This document shows positions 37,840 to 48,660 of a stretch of DNA of 64,000 nucleotides, in pieces. The translations under genes were made by a program, and so were the position numbers. Source of the stretch: Drechslerella dactyloides (lineage: Eukaryota; Ascomycota; Orbiliomycetes; Orbiliales; Orbiliaceae); NCBI GenBank assembly GCA_020064725.1, contig JAGTWJ010000008.1, forward strand, positions 2,624,203-2,688,202. Reading direction: 5' to 3'. How positions within the stretch are numbered: the first letter of the stretch is position 1; each line of letters opens with the position of its first letter. A model generated the notes under the pieces. The model was not told where the DNA came from. It made no database searches and saw nothing but the letters and a program-made list of their open reading frames with translations.

Positions 37840-39400
37840 ATTTTAAGAGATAAAAGGTGTGGTCTGGGCATCATGTAAATGCAAATTGGGCTTGAGTGCA
37901 GCCAACGATCTCAGCCTTGAGGAACCATTAAATATCCACCAAGCTCCATACAAAGCTGATATCGACACATGTCGAAGTGATTGGCATCGTTCGCGGAGAT
38001 ATAAAAGCTGAGAATATCTTGATCTTTGATATCTGGCGAAGATCAGCGACTTTAGCTGCGTCGTCTTTCCAGCCTCATTCCGCTTCTGTGGCCAATTCTG
38101 CTCCAGACTTGCGAAAATCAAGCCGTGCATGAGGTCGCCGGATGCAGCGCTGTCCTAGCGGCTGTTTGTATACCCAGCTCCAAGGTCTTCTTCATCATGT
38201 CGTCCTGGAGCGCTCTGAAGGAAACTATGACAACCATATACTTGGAACCCATGAGACAGAAAAGCACTTGAAATGGCAGTGATTTGCCTCTGCTGGTTGG
38301 CAGTACAGCTAAGACTTGGGTCATTCCTGTTACTGTGTGCTCCAGAGCAATCCTCCATTCTGGACACCAGTATCTGGTGGTCTCAGTCTTGAACAGAAAC
38401 TGGACCTTCTTGTCAACTTCCTTTATGGTCCATCAGAGGTGAATGGTAACGGACTTGAGAGAACTTTTGGGCCGGCTGTAAACTAAAGTGCTGGATTTGC
38501 TCTGGGCCTGCTTGGAACTGATGGTGGAACTGTACAACTTGGTGTTGGGCAGCTGGTGATGCTGGCAGATCTTCAACCATTGCTGCCAGATTGTATAGTA
38601 CTGGTATGATCTACTAAGTTTTTTTTGCTCTTGGCATAACTTATATCCAACTGTATGCTGTAAGCTCTCTTGACTGTTGTTGTGGAGTGGGACCCCAACT
38701 GATTTCAAGGATCTGAGTCCTCAAAACCACCCATTTCATCTTTGCTCTTGGACTTGTTATCTTTAAAGCCTATATTGTCCTGGTGAGTCTTAGACAGATG
38801 GGTGGCAATAGTGATGCTTATTTGGTGCTGGCTTTGAATAGACAGCTCAGGTAAACCGTATTGTATGGTCTCCTGTCTTAGCAGTTCAGTCAGCTCCGAG
38901 CTGTGCCCCCTGCTTACTCTCCTGGCCCACAAGTAGATCAGGAACAGGGCCTCGCTGGCTTTGGTTGTGATGTCTGGCATCCGGATCTTGGGTGCGAGGG
39001 TCCACCAGAGGCCGAGGTAACAGATGGGGATGACGAAAACCAAAAAAGTTGGCAACCATCTGACCCAGATGCGGGGGGCAGGCCGCGGTGCACGTATCTG
39101 ATCTTGGTCAACTCTCTGATGTAGGTTTGGTTGGGGTTGCTCCAGGCTTACCTCTGCTGCTGAGTTAGGCTTTGGCTCTTATGGTAGCAGATGCTATAAG
39201 AATGGAGCCGTCGTAGACGAACAAGATCCTGAGGCTTCGGTTGTTCGAATAACAGGTACTCAGGACCTCGGAGCCACGAGCCGGTTGCTCAGCGCAGATG
39301 TAAACCAAGAGTAGAACCAGGCTTAGAAACTCTTCAACCGTCCGTAATTATCGTATCCCAATTTCGGAGTAGGTTGTCGGGGTTGTAGGTGTCTGTGCAG
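37840..39400 (-). pseudogene. Telomere-linked RecQ-type helicase (TLH) relic
   Basis: RecQ-type helicases are recurrent subtelomeric genes of ascomycetes. Reading minus, the N-terminal region near 39,300 gives LVLLLVYICAEQPARGSEVL, matching the QPARGTELL block of fungal TLH proteins. Next come a region with LFLIYLWARRVSRG, then the ATPase motif I region MTQVLAVLPTSRGKSLPFQ (38,265-38,320), followed by MVVIVSFRALQDDMMKK. In the motif the canonical GxGKS glycine is changed (TSRGKS). Downstream, LMHGLIFASLEQ matches the next conserved segment. The frame changes repeatedly and the DEAH box is not readable, so this is a pseudogene decayed by indels. Limits are approximate; the helicase C-terminal lobe is missing or unrecognisable. 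Confidence 0.8.
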
Positions 39401-39623
39401 CATACTCAGACGATTATATGAGTGGCGGTCACATAATACACTATATTTTATGTGTGTATGAAGGAGGTGTAAGTATAAATGACTGAATATGAGTGTAACT
39501 ATGCAAGTGTGAGTGTGAGTGGGAATGAGAAATGTGTGAATGAGAGACAGTGTGTGAATGAGAGAGTGTGCGAGAGTGTGTGAGAGTGTGCATGATTGTG
39601 CGTGTAAGTGTAAGTGTGGGTGT

Positions 39624-39655
<32 letters not shown>

Positions 39656-39672
39656 TAGAGTGTGTGAGAGCA
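39401..39672. repeat. GT/GAGTGT-rich low-complexity tract
   Basis: Irregular GTGTGA, GAGAGTGT and GTGTGC words over 270 bases, ending in a pure GT run of about 24 bases near 39,632-39,654. It resembles degenerate microsatellite, not telomeric repeat. Confidence 0.85.
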
Positions 39673-40099
39673 CATGGATATAGCAGTATAGTATTCGTGG
39701 AAAACAGCCCTTTTAATATTCCAGCTTATATTTGGTTATAGCTCTAAACGACCCGGGCACTGCTCCCTTCAAGTTAGAATAGTAAAGCCGTTATCCTGTT
39801 AGTGGCGAGGTATGTATAAGGGTTTGTGTATATGAGTGTTAGAGAGGAGGTCGTGAATTTAGTTTGAAAAAGATTCCGGGGTACCCTGTGATGACACAAG
39901 ATGTAAAATTGTGTTTGGTGGTGCATCCTGTGAATATACTGTGAACAGGAATGGTGGCTAAACTCTAAGTTAACTAATAGAGATGGCATCTATATAGGGT
40001 AGATGCTCTGAAGAAGGAAGTCACTAAATTTAGGCAGCGGAGCCTAAAATAAAGCTCTCGAACTCCTAGAGGAAGGGTACGCCATTAATTTTACTCTGT
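39673..40099. other. Intergenic, nothing assigned
   Basis: A minus-strand 71-codon frame (39,774-39,989) has no recognisable features. Nothing else seen. Confidence 0.35.
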
Positions 40100-40290
40100 G
40101 AGCTTCGGAAGTCTGAATCTGGGTGCTTCCTTATCCTGGGTCTGCGGGTTGCGTTGCGTCATTTGGTTTTTCTTCCAACCACAGTATTGCCTGGATGTTT
40201 CCTATGGTCATTCTGAGGGCTCCTCCAGCCGCCTGGATTTCTGCTTGAAGTTCTTTCTGCTGAGATTGCTTCGTTACAAAATATATATAT
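40100..40290 (-). repeat. Gene fragment shared with 58,700-58,850
   Basis: On the minus strand the sequence reads VTKQSQQKELQAEIQAAGG and continues ALRMTIG. Near 58,7xx (minus) it reads VTKLQQHDELKAEIEAAGG and continues VRRMVV. Both look like the same coiled-coil-forming protein segment, and each lies within roughly 150 bases of an LTR-like repeat. The parent protein is unknown. Confidence 0.55.
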
Positions 40291-40384
40291 TAATAAAATC
40301 AGCAATATCGTAAGAAGTTTTAAGTTTTCAAATATTAATTTTATATAATAAAATTGGAAAAAAATATTTAATAAAATTTAATCT

Positions 40385-40742
40385 ATTACCTCTATTATAT
40401 TTCTCCCTGAGCAGAGCCACTCGCGATGACTCACGATCACGTGAACGCAACACATCAACACATTACCATCCAACTATGTATCAGACATCATGTATTTAAC
40501 CAGCCTGCTTCACCCTTGAATTGATGGCTTCTCTCTTTGGGAACCATCGGTCAACTTCTCAAACTATAGTATTCTAACAGCCAGCCTATTTACTATCGTT
40601 GTTGTATACTCTATTCCCACAGCCACTATTGTATTCAGTCTATACTTATCTCCCCCCATTAAGAACCCCGTACAGTAGCGACTGAGAGTCAGAGACTTCA
40701 GAGTGAAGTGCGTTCAGCCCGGACCTGGGTTGAACTGTAACA
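40385..40742 (-). repeat. LTR-like repeat, copy B (partial)
   Basis: Inverted relative to copies A and D. It begins on the minus strand with TGTTACAGTT at 40742, contains GCTGAACGCACTTCACTCTG and GACTCTCAGTCGCTACTGTA, and keeps the CACGTGATCGTGAGTCATCG block at about 40,424-40,443. Homology fades beyond about 40,385, where the sequence becomes A/T-rich, so the terminal part is lost or mutated. No hairpin insertion at the CACGTG site. Confidence 0.75.
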
Positions 40743-41100
40743 TTTACTCGGAGATATATCGCTATCTAAGACCGCGAAATAATTGTTTAAGGAGTGTTAA
40801 GTTTGTGCAATCTCACCAAATAAAGTAATTATTGCCTTTGCTCAACTCCTTGACCTTTTGCAGAGCTCCTTTTTCCTAAATCAAGAAAGTATTCGTTATA
40901 TAACCCTGAACCATACCATACGATAATAAATTTGTGTTCTTGTGATGTAATTATTAAGACTCCGAATATATAGTCTTCCTTTTCCGCAGTTTCCGATGAG
41001 AGCCTTCTATCCTCATGAGATTCGGTGCTCAAGAATATATAGGTGCCAGGCTAACTAACGAATCCAGGTATAACGTTAATCCCATAATCCGGTAATTGCA
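40743..41100. other. Intergenic, nothing assigned
   Basis: Region upstream of the glycosyltransferase relic. The minus-strand frame at 40,829-41,032 shows no features worth annotating. Confidence 0.35.
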
Positions 41101-42570
41101 ATGGAAGCGGATTCAGCCGAGGGAGTTCTTTTCATTACTTCTAGCGAACTAGGCCAGGTGTCAATAAGCCTGGCTGTCGTGTATGAGCTCGCCATCCAGC
41201 TTTATAGCGTCCATGTTGCATCATTCTCGCCGTTAGACAACTCTGTCCGCGAAGTGAACTCTTGAGTCGCCCGTGAAGCATCCAAAGAAAATGTAATAGT
41301 TTTCTATAAAATTATTGGACAATCAGTAAAGGAAGTTTATGCTCGGTATGATCTTTTTATGGAATCTTTTAATATACATGGCATCAGGTTTCGCTTGGCT
41401 TTGAAAACATATAGAAATTTTTATCCAAGATTGACAATCCTTTGGAACAGGTTTGAGCATCTGAAAATATACTAGAACTACCTTAATGTTATTTATAACC
41501 TCTGGCCAGCTATAATGGTCATTGACCTTCTTTTCACACCTGCAGTTGAGGTTTGTATTAAAGTATTTGGTCAACGCTACACTGCCTTGAGCCCAAATAC
41601 CTTCAAGGAACTAGTCCGTCAACCACGACTTTTGAATTTATGGAAGTACCTAACGTAAGTAATTTATCCCCTGTTCCTTCAAGCTTTCGAGGCCACTACT
41701 AATAGAATTTAGACTAGCTCCTGGTTGTCCATACCCTTTGCCCCGGAACCTCGTTATTCCCAATGCGCGCCTTGCTGTGCTCTCTAGCCTTGCGCTAGCT
41801 ACTTCTCCATTGCTGGCACGCCTTAAAAAAATACCGGAATGCCCATAGACTCCCCTGTGCAATTCCCACCATGTTCCGGCAAATATCCCGACTCTCTTAT
41901 CTACAGCACCCAACATTGAGTTCCCATGTTTATCCCGGATAATTTTGTACTCTGCGGGCCGATATTCCAACCATGTCATTCCATTAGCAAGGAAGACCCC
42001 AAGCTAGCCTCTTAATTGGCACAAATGTTTACAATTATTGGTTAATTTAGGATCCTATATAATCTATACACCTGAAAATACACGAACATTCACACAGGCG
42101 TTCCATATACTTTTACATAAATACCCTCACATTCAAATACTATAGAAGTTGATACAAAAATCACAAATAGACTATAATAACATATTTTTGGGTAATCCAG
42201 ACAATATGAGCCGGGTGCACATTGAAACTTGGTTGTCCGTAGACCAAATTTATATCCTTGGAAGTGGAAATGTTCATTATTTTGTCCACCATGGTTGGTC
42301 AAATTCTTACCATGAAGCTGTGAGGTTAGTAGAAATATCCGGAAGCTTATGTATGTCCCTTTTAGCAGGACAGTTTCTGACAAACTCAAAGGTTCTGGCG
42401 TGCCCCAAATTGTCCTGCCCGTATGGTTCGATACCTATAATTACGCTAGCCACGTAGAGTGGCTCAAAATAGGCATTTAGGGGAATCGTAATAGTGCACC
42501 AACTGTTAGAAAAGCCGCATTTATGGGTATATAAAACGATGACAGACTGAGCTAACGCATGTAATTACTG
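41101..42570 (+). pseudogene. UDP-glycosyltransferase (GT1 family) pseudogene
   Basis: Fungal GT1 enzymes transfer sugar from UDP-sugars to small lipophilic acceptors. From ATG 41101 the frame gives VLFITSSELGQVSISLAVVY and ELAIQLYSVHVASFSPL, the N-terminal Rossmann start of fungal UGTs. It then hits TGA at 41263. Later segments, all plus strand in shifting frames, include ALSPNTFKEL (about 41,585-41,610), NIEFP near 41,910, HIETWLSVDQIYIL, FVHHGWSNSYHEAV and, at 42,394-42,475, GVPQIVLPVWFDTYNYASHV. The last two are the donor-sugar-binding signature region (HHGGxxSxxEA and VLPVWFDTYdyA). Every expected domain is present in order over about 1.5 kb, so a complete gene decayed in place by stops and indels. 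One or more introns cannot be excluded but do not explain all stops. Composition is normal, so RIP is not the main cause. Confidence 0.85.
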
Positions 42571-42601
42571 TATTGTAGAGAGTTTAGCCAGACATTGTCA
42601 A

Positions 42602-42817
42602 ATGATCAATTGTCAAAAGCGCTTTATCTCCACATGCGATACTGGATTATCGAGTAACTGGTGCTCAACAGTTTCCGCTTGGGCATGTTATAAATATTTG
42701 TTTGCCCTAGGCGATACGCCTTGTGTGATCACGATTCCAACACCTATGTGTACCATCAACGAATGTATCTGGATTAGAGATATTATTACAGACCAAAGTC
42801 CAACTGTACCTAAATAG
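42602..42817 (+). CDS. Short Cys-containing ORF, possible remnant of a small secreted protein
   Basis: A 71-codon frame with the stretch SAWACYKYLFALGDTPCVI and TPMCTINECIWIRDI. The spacing of cysteines and the CYxYLxxLGxxPC pattern recall a common type of small secreted fungal protein. There is no signal peptide in this frame, so the 5' part is probably missing or in another frame. Best treated as a remnant. Confidence 0.28.
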   Translation: MINCQKRFISTCDTGLSSNWCSTVSAWACYKYLFALGDTPCVITIPTPMCTINECIWIRDIITDQSPTVPK

Positions 42818-44371
42818 TAAGTTCTCCAAGAATATATAGTTTTGTTGACTAAGACGTTTCTTTGTTTAATATATCTTAACACCGTTTTACCCCAATTATG
42901 CTTCTGCCGATATTTGCGGCGGCCTAAGACGGCTATTTCTCACTACAGTCAACTGGGAGAGATTGCTAGAACAAGAGAACACCCTGCAAACTAATGAAGA
43001 GCAAATAAAAATTGAGCTCGTTATGGCTAACTAAATGGGCGCTGGTAGTTCCGATGTTGCTCTTGGGGAGGGTGGGTCCTTGACCAGTGCACTAATGGCC
43101 CTGGCGTTGCCTGGGGTATGGGGACTTACTGTAATTAACACAAAAACGCAGCTAATATGGTTTTTGATCAAGGTAAAAATGCAGTATGTGTTAATGGATA
43201 TCTGATCGTTATGGTTGTAGGAATGAGTTCTAGGAATTGCAAGACTTAGTCTTGATAAGTTAAAGATCAAAGGAAAGAATGGTTGGAGGTATAGTATAGA
43301 ATGGGATAAAAAAATGATTACGTATATTGGGGAGGAGACTACATACTGTATAGAAGAGTCGACTCTCTTGTGGCCGGGTATAATGCACAAACGAGAGCCA
43401 CCGCCCGCCCCTTTCCTAGAAATCTTAAATCATCAATTCATAACGCTTTATAATAAAGACTCAAGATTAAGTATCAGAAACATCTATCGTTACTACCTCT
43501 AACCAAATGATACTCGACCTATAACAAAATTACAAAGCTCTTTAACCTGAAGCTATTGAGCGCTATTTCTGTTTAATAAAATACGTTCATATAATATCAA
43601 TTGAATATGGATAAACAATAAATTAATAATTGGTACTTACCATCGCGCCAATCATTATGGTAAAAGGGGGTCTGAGTTAATAATAGATTCGCCTTTGTCG
43701 AGGGAAACCCGTTAGAACCCCATTTCGCCGATTTTAAATAGCACAGCGCTTGAAATTTCATCTATAGCGTATCGGAAGAAAGATAACTCTCATTGGGACT
43801 CTATCATCTTATTGGACATCGCAATGGAGATTCTACTCCGTGTACTGTTAGGATATCTAATATTTATAGTGCTCCTTGGTTTAGCATCATCGAGTCTAAG
43901 ACTTTGATTTAGGAATAAGGTTATGTCTGGATACAGCACTGTAGTACAGCGTATGTTCAACGATTTCGAATTTAGAACACTTTCGATTTGCAACAGGACT
44001 AGCTAGCTGCTACAGTACAGGACTCCTACGGTACAGGAATATCCAAATTAAAAGGAACGAGAGTAATTCATAGAGTTAGGTGTAGCGCGAAACATTAAAG
44101 GGATTTCCTCGAATATCTCATACGAGACTTGATTATAAGGTGGTTTGGCGAGAAACATCCTCGTAATGTCACGCTATATCGTTGAAATGAGCGTTTATAT
44201 CTGTGGCTATGCACATTTTTGTAAGGGGCCTAAAGGAATGTAACCAGGTGGACTTCGAGTTGTACGTGCGAAGATAGTGAAACAGTAGACAGTGTGTGTT
44301 CGTGTGTAAATAATCTTAACGATTGTTAAGAATGAATTTAGTCGAATGTTTGGAGACACCATTGCTCAAAT
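42818..44371. other. Intergenic with unassigned coding traces
   Basis: On the plus strand at 42,945-43,035 one frame reads NWERLLEQENTLQTNEEQIK and continues to a stop. At 43,035-43,140 it continues as GAGSSDVALGEGGSLTSALM. On the minus strand 43,790-43,993 is open without recognisable motifs. None could be assigned to a family or assembled into a gene. Confidence 0.3.
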
Positions 44372-45388
44372 CTAGTCGTATTCTTCGGTGATCTCGACCA
44401 CCTTCTTTCGGTAACGCTTGGCGGGTCCATTTGGTAGACCGTCTCCATTAGTTTCTCGGTGGGGGGGCACCTCGACGTCGCACTCTCCGGAGCGATCTAT
44501 GCCCCGTTTAGCAATTTATCTAATCTTGAGACACTTGTTGAAGAAGGAACTTACCAGCCTGAACGACGGTCCAGTTACCATCTTTAGTGTAAGTAACAAC
44601 ATGCGCCGTTTTGCCGGTGTAGTTAAGGTAGAACGGATCAACGGTAGCTGCCATAAACAGGCGTACTGCTGTGTTAGTATCTTGATCATATAAGGTTGAT
44701 TTACAATGTTGCGAGAGCAAGGAAACTGTAGAATGTGAAAATAGGGCCTGATTACCTGTGCTAAACATAGTCTTAGTCTCGAGCTTCTTGCTAAAGAACA
44801 AAGCTACGGATTCCTTTGGAACCAGCTCCTCGCCGGAGTGAGGTGGATCTGGAGTTGGAGAAATGTAAATTGGCGATGAGGTGCTATCTTGATAAACTAT
44901 GGCGGAAAGCTTCTTGTCGGTGTGGAACAAGAATCCGCCCACCGGTGCTCCTGGGTCGGGGCCCACCTTTGTTTAAATTTTAGTTGGCGTTATTGAAAAC
45001 GTAGAAAAAATATCAAGAGTATCCAATAGCCTTACCACTGGGTCAGTGCCATCGTTGGGAACGCTAAATTTTTCACCGAAACCAATAGGCAAAATCTTAG
45101 TGCTAGAAGTAACTTTGCTTCCAGAAGAAAAATTGGTAATTGAGCCAGCCATGTAAAATGTGGTAGTCCATTCCGCGTCAATAGAGGATAATATATCTGT
45201 AATAGATCAGCAACAGTGATTAGAATTTCCACAAAAGCAAATTAGGGTTACTAGCCATAAGTAGATGCAACAACATTATAAACGGGAGCCGAGGAATCAG
45301 AAGAGCCCATAGCGTGAGCAATGCAGAACTTCCATCCTTGCAAGATGGTTGGATCTTCGATGTTGAGTGTCAACTTGTATGTGGTCAT
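44372..45388 (-). CDS. Five-exon gene, 247-aa protein of unknown function
   Basis: Model (minus): exons 45388-45256, 45196-45036, 44966-44756, 44668-44555, 44496-44372; 744 coding bases including stop. Introns 2-4 have standard GTAAGG, GTAATC and GTAAGT donors and AG acceptors, and intron 3 has a clear branch site (ATACTAACACAG). All phases fit. Intron 1 fits only if spliced from a GC donor (TATG|GCTAGT) to ACAG|; the nearby GT at 45253 gives a wrong phase and an immediate stop. The protein begins MTTYKLTLNIEDPTILQGWK and has a central WTTTFYMAGSITNFSSGSKV segment. It has no signal peptide or membrane helix and ends in a basic then acidic tail (KRYRKKVVEITEEYD). I do not recognise the family. 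Intact splicing signals around four introns argue for a real, probably cytosolic protein; a frameshift in exon 1 is the alternative to the GC-AG intron. Confidence 0.72.
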
Positions 45389-45530
45389 CTTGCCGGTGGT
45401 TATTGCTGACAAGTGAAATATAATAAAATTTATAGCAGAGAAGCTTTTGCTGAGGGTGATATGGTTGTATTGGATTGTAGGGGTGATGCCGAGCTGAACG
45501 GTTGTAGGAATCGAAGGGCGAATGGTTCTG

Positions 45531-45540
45531 CTTTTATATC
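45531..45540 (-). promoter_or_regulatory. Probable TATA box of the five-exon gene
   Basis: GATATAAAAG on the minus strand, about 145 bases upstream of the ATG at 45388. Position and match are good for a fungal TATA element; no experimental support. Confidence 0.45.
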
Positions 45541-46560
45541 TTTTTCTGGCTCTATGGAGCTGCCATAGACTATTATCGGGGAATAACATGGTGACCCAAT
45601 CGAAACGATCTTTTCAGTTCAGCCGTCTGACCAACTATCAGCGCATTTTCGATTTTCATATTCTCAGCTGAGAGTTACTAACATAGCCATGATGGTATAC
45701 TTTGTCATCGTCACAGCGTGTGCAAAGTTGAGCTGTGCCTACCTGATCAACTTGCGTATATTTTTGAAGTGTATAGTCGAACGGAGCAGCGATTGGATAC
45801 TAGCGTGCATATCGGTGGCGCCGATGTTACCCTACCAGGATAAAAATGTGGAGCGATAGCGGTCTTCTATATCTAGCACAGTCAAAGAACCACTCACCAA
45901 TTCTGTCAGCGATCATGACCTTTTGCTCCTGTCGCCAATATCCGAGCTTTAATATATTCGGCTATAAAAGAAGAGCCCCGGGGCTTGGGATAGCTTGTGA
46001 TGGACAAGCTGCACCCTTGATGGCTATCTTGTTTAACCTTGCCATAATGCCTGCAGGTCCTCGGGATTACGAAGGTGTGCCTATGCTTTCTCTACGCAAT
46101 TTGATAAGAGCTAGCAAGGCCTGATAATAGCCAAAACCAAATTTCCGCTTTGGGGTCGTTTCCAGCGTCGCATATAGACTTGACAAAGTGGAAGCATGAT
46201 AGCCTTACAGATGAAAGGCTGGCAAGTTAGCCCACAAATCTTGAGACTAATCCTGTTTAAGACCAAGCCTTACACAATTTGTTATGAATATCCCGCAATC
46301 GCAGCGATTGTAGCCAATAGGGGTGCTAGGTAGAGGTACTTTCGTTTTGGAATTCATGCAGATCCCGGTGCGGCCTAGTTCCTACTCGCCTATAGCGTTC
46401 ATCGGATGTCGCATGGCTAGATAGCGAAAGACAAGCTACTGCGACGCGATTCTGCCGATAGAACAGCAGCAGGCTTCAGCCGGGGTATAGGTAATATGTA
46501 TGAGCACACAGCCCTTGAACACAGAGAACATCTCTAATGTCTGGTTTCTCTAAAGTGTGG

Positions 46561-46597
46561 ATGTTGCATGTTGCATGTTGCATGTTGCATGTTGCAT
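46561..46597 (+). repeat. (ATGTTGC)5 tandem repeat
   Basis: Five perfect heptamer units followed by AT. It is a short minisatellite between genes. Confidence 0.95.
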
Positions 46598-46828
46598 ACT
46601 AGGAGCTAGCGAAGCCGCCCCAGATAATTGTTATCTGCGTATAGTGCTGACGGATACAGAATTAATAACTCAGCCTTACGATTGTCACGGGATAGCAGAA
46701 TGATGCAGTTGAAGTCTCGTGCCGTTATTAGAACGATTTTTTTCTTTTCTTTTGCATCTCCTCGTATGATTATCTGTACACTGGACGGACTGCAAATCCT
46801 CAACAAAGGAACTTGAGCTAAATTATTC

Positions 46829-47092
46829 TATTGGGCGGACACCATAGATAGAGTGAACGAGTACTATGGAGGCAGCTGGTTGTTGCCTGCCGGGAGCCCC
46901 GACAACGCCCTGAGCTTTAATGCTTTGGACCCCCTCTGCAGTGCCTGCCGCGGAACTTTCGACCATGCCAAGGGCCTTGTGTTGCACAGACAGGCCCGCT
47001 TTGAAGGTCCAGCCGCATGTCAGCCCTATATTGCTTGGCGATTCAGCTTTCTTTGCTTTTCTGTTTAAGAATAGAGGAGGAGCCGACCTGAA
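46829..47092 (-). other. Unassigned coding trace, possible last exon
   Basis: On the minus strand an AG acceptor-like TTTTTTCAG is followed by roughly 85 open codons (AKKAESPSNIGLTCGWTFKA, GLSVQHKALGMVESSAAG, QPAASIVLVHSIYGVRP) ending in TAA. Protein-like composition, no family recognised, no upstream exon found. Confidence 0.25.
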
Positions 47093-48485
47093 AAAACGAG
47101 ACCCCCAATCTCAATGACGATTTAAGTTTATTTCTGTTTTCTTATAGGACCGCTAATATTAATTGGATTGGTAGATTTAGAATATAGGATAAGACTGGCC
47201 ACTCGCAATAAAGAAATTTTGATCCTGTAATATCGTCTCGCTTAAGGCGCCTGCCAGTTCGTCATCTTCAGCTGCCTCCGTTCCTCAGCGCGAGGCTTGT
47301 GTGTACTCCTATACTAGGATCATATTTTGTTGGTCCGCCTATGTCTCGGCTTCGGCAAATGTTGCCAGTATCAAACGAGGTCTAGACTCTTGGCATGCGG
47401 GACTCTCAGCCCTACGTGAAGCATAAATTATACAGCTATTAGGTAGGATTCGGTCCGCTGCCAGCGAGAAAGCTCGGCCAATACTTAGGCCGTCATGTTT
47501 CCAGATCGATCAAGTAAAAGTCAGCTCAGGTACACGCGCATATCAGCATCTGCAGCCTTAATAAAATAAAGTTAGCGTGGATAGAAGTGCCAGTAAATAA
47601 CATCTTTACGCATATGAACTGCGATAAATTCGTGCTGTGCGGCATAGTAGTCCAAGGCTGTAACCTAGACCCTTTCTTCAAATGCTAAGATATGAGATCG
47701 GGGGCTGTATTCATATATTGACGAAAAAAATTATACACAATGGGCCGTTTCACCAAATCAGCGCAAGTAAACTCACCTGTATTGCTCTGAGCTCAATGCT
47801 GCGCCGACAAGGCGATGGCTATCGCATATCGCCAATTTAACTACGATATCCATTTTCTGGCGGCTTGCTTAGCCGGTATCATTCCCGAAATTTACCTTAA
47901 CCCAAGAACGATCTTGCAGGATATCTTATTAGAACCAGGATCATTGATATTGTTTCATCCTCCATTCGCATTTCAACCGATTCTCGCTCTACGCATATTA
48001 AAGTATCCTTAGATAGTAATACTTCTCATAATATATCAGTACTTTTGCGTGCTTCTTATATGATAAGGTATTCTCTTAAATAATAGCTATCAGTTATATT
48101 CGTTCTCACCGTATATACTATAATAAAGTTAGCCCCGATATGGCTAACTCCAAGGCTCCCAGGGTGAATTTCCGCTGCGTGTATTCAGAGTCCAGCTAGG
48201 TAAAAGTTTCGCATAGCCAATAGCGCAATCGAATCCGAGACGTCTATTGGTAGCAACCATCGGCGTGCCCGTCCTTACTTGCTTTCTTACAGTGGGGGTT
48301 CAACCCAAGAGCTGTTTATCTCGCTCAGCTGAATATTCAGATAGCAAGTGACTATGACGGTAAGCTCCGCATCATTGTAAATCATTGTTAGAAGCCGAGA
48401 GAACGAGCCAATCGACCGCTCGGGTATCTTCCGATATGCTACTATAAATCGAAAGTCATCAGTATCCAGCTAGCCCTCACAAGTG

Positions 48486-48493
48486 TATAAATA
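48486..48493 (+). promoter_or_regulatory. Probable TATA box of the 331-aa gene
   Basis: TATAAATA, 168 bases upstream of the ATG at 48661. The intervening sequence is C/T-rich, as fungal leaders often are. Confidence 0.55.
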
Positions 48494-48660
48494 AAGCATT
48501 GCCGCCCGTAACGCTTATCCATCGATCTTCTAGATTCATTACACCTCGCTATCAGACTCCATACTATTCTCGATACATATTATACTGATATATCTGATCA
48601 ATCTTCTGTGGCTTCTTTCGTCTTTCATAATTTCTATATTGATTAAACGTCGCTGCCAAT

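Larger units (their letters stand above)
45541..48485. other. Long intergenic stretch with little content
   Basis: About 2.9 kb of normal composition. It holds a heptamer repeat (46,561-46,597) and one minus-strand coding trace (46,829-47,092), annotated separately. Other short frames (45,846-46,124; 46,606-46,816; 47,815-48,012) lack recognisable features. No gene supported. Confidence 0.4.

Noticed and set aside
41650..41979. 109-codon minus-strand ORF
   Set aside because: It lies antisense to the glycosyltransferase relic, whose plus-strand motifs explain the same bases; nothing in the minus frame is recognisable.
44372..45388. Five-exon gene as an aegerolysin or other known cytolysin
   Set aside because: Only a vague resemblance in the first exon; no diagnostic motif seen.
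47815..48012. 65-codon plus-strand ORF before the 331-aa gene
   Set aside because: Real ATG but no domain, signal or downstream exon; likely chance.
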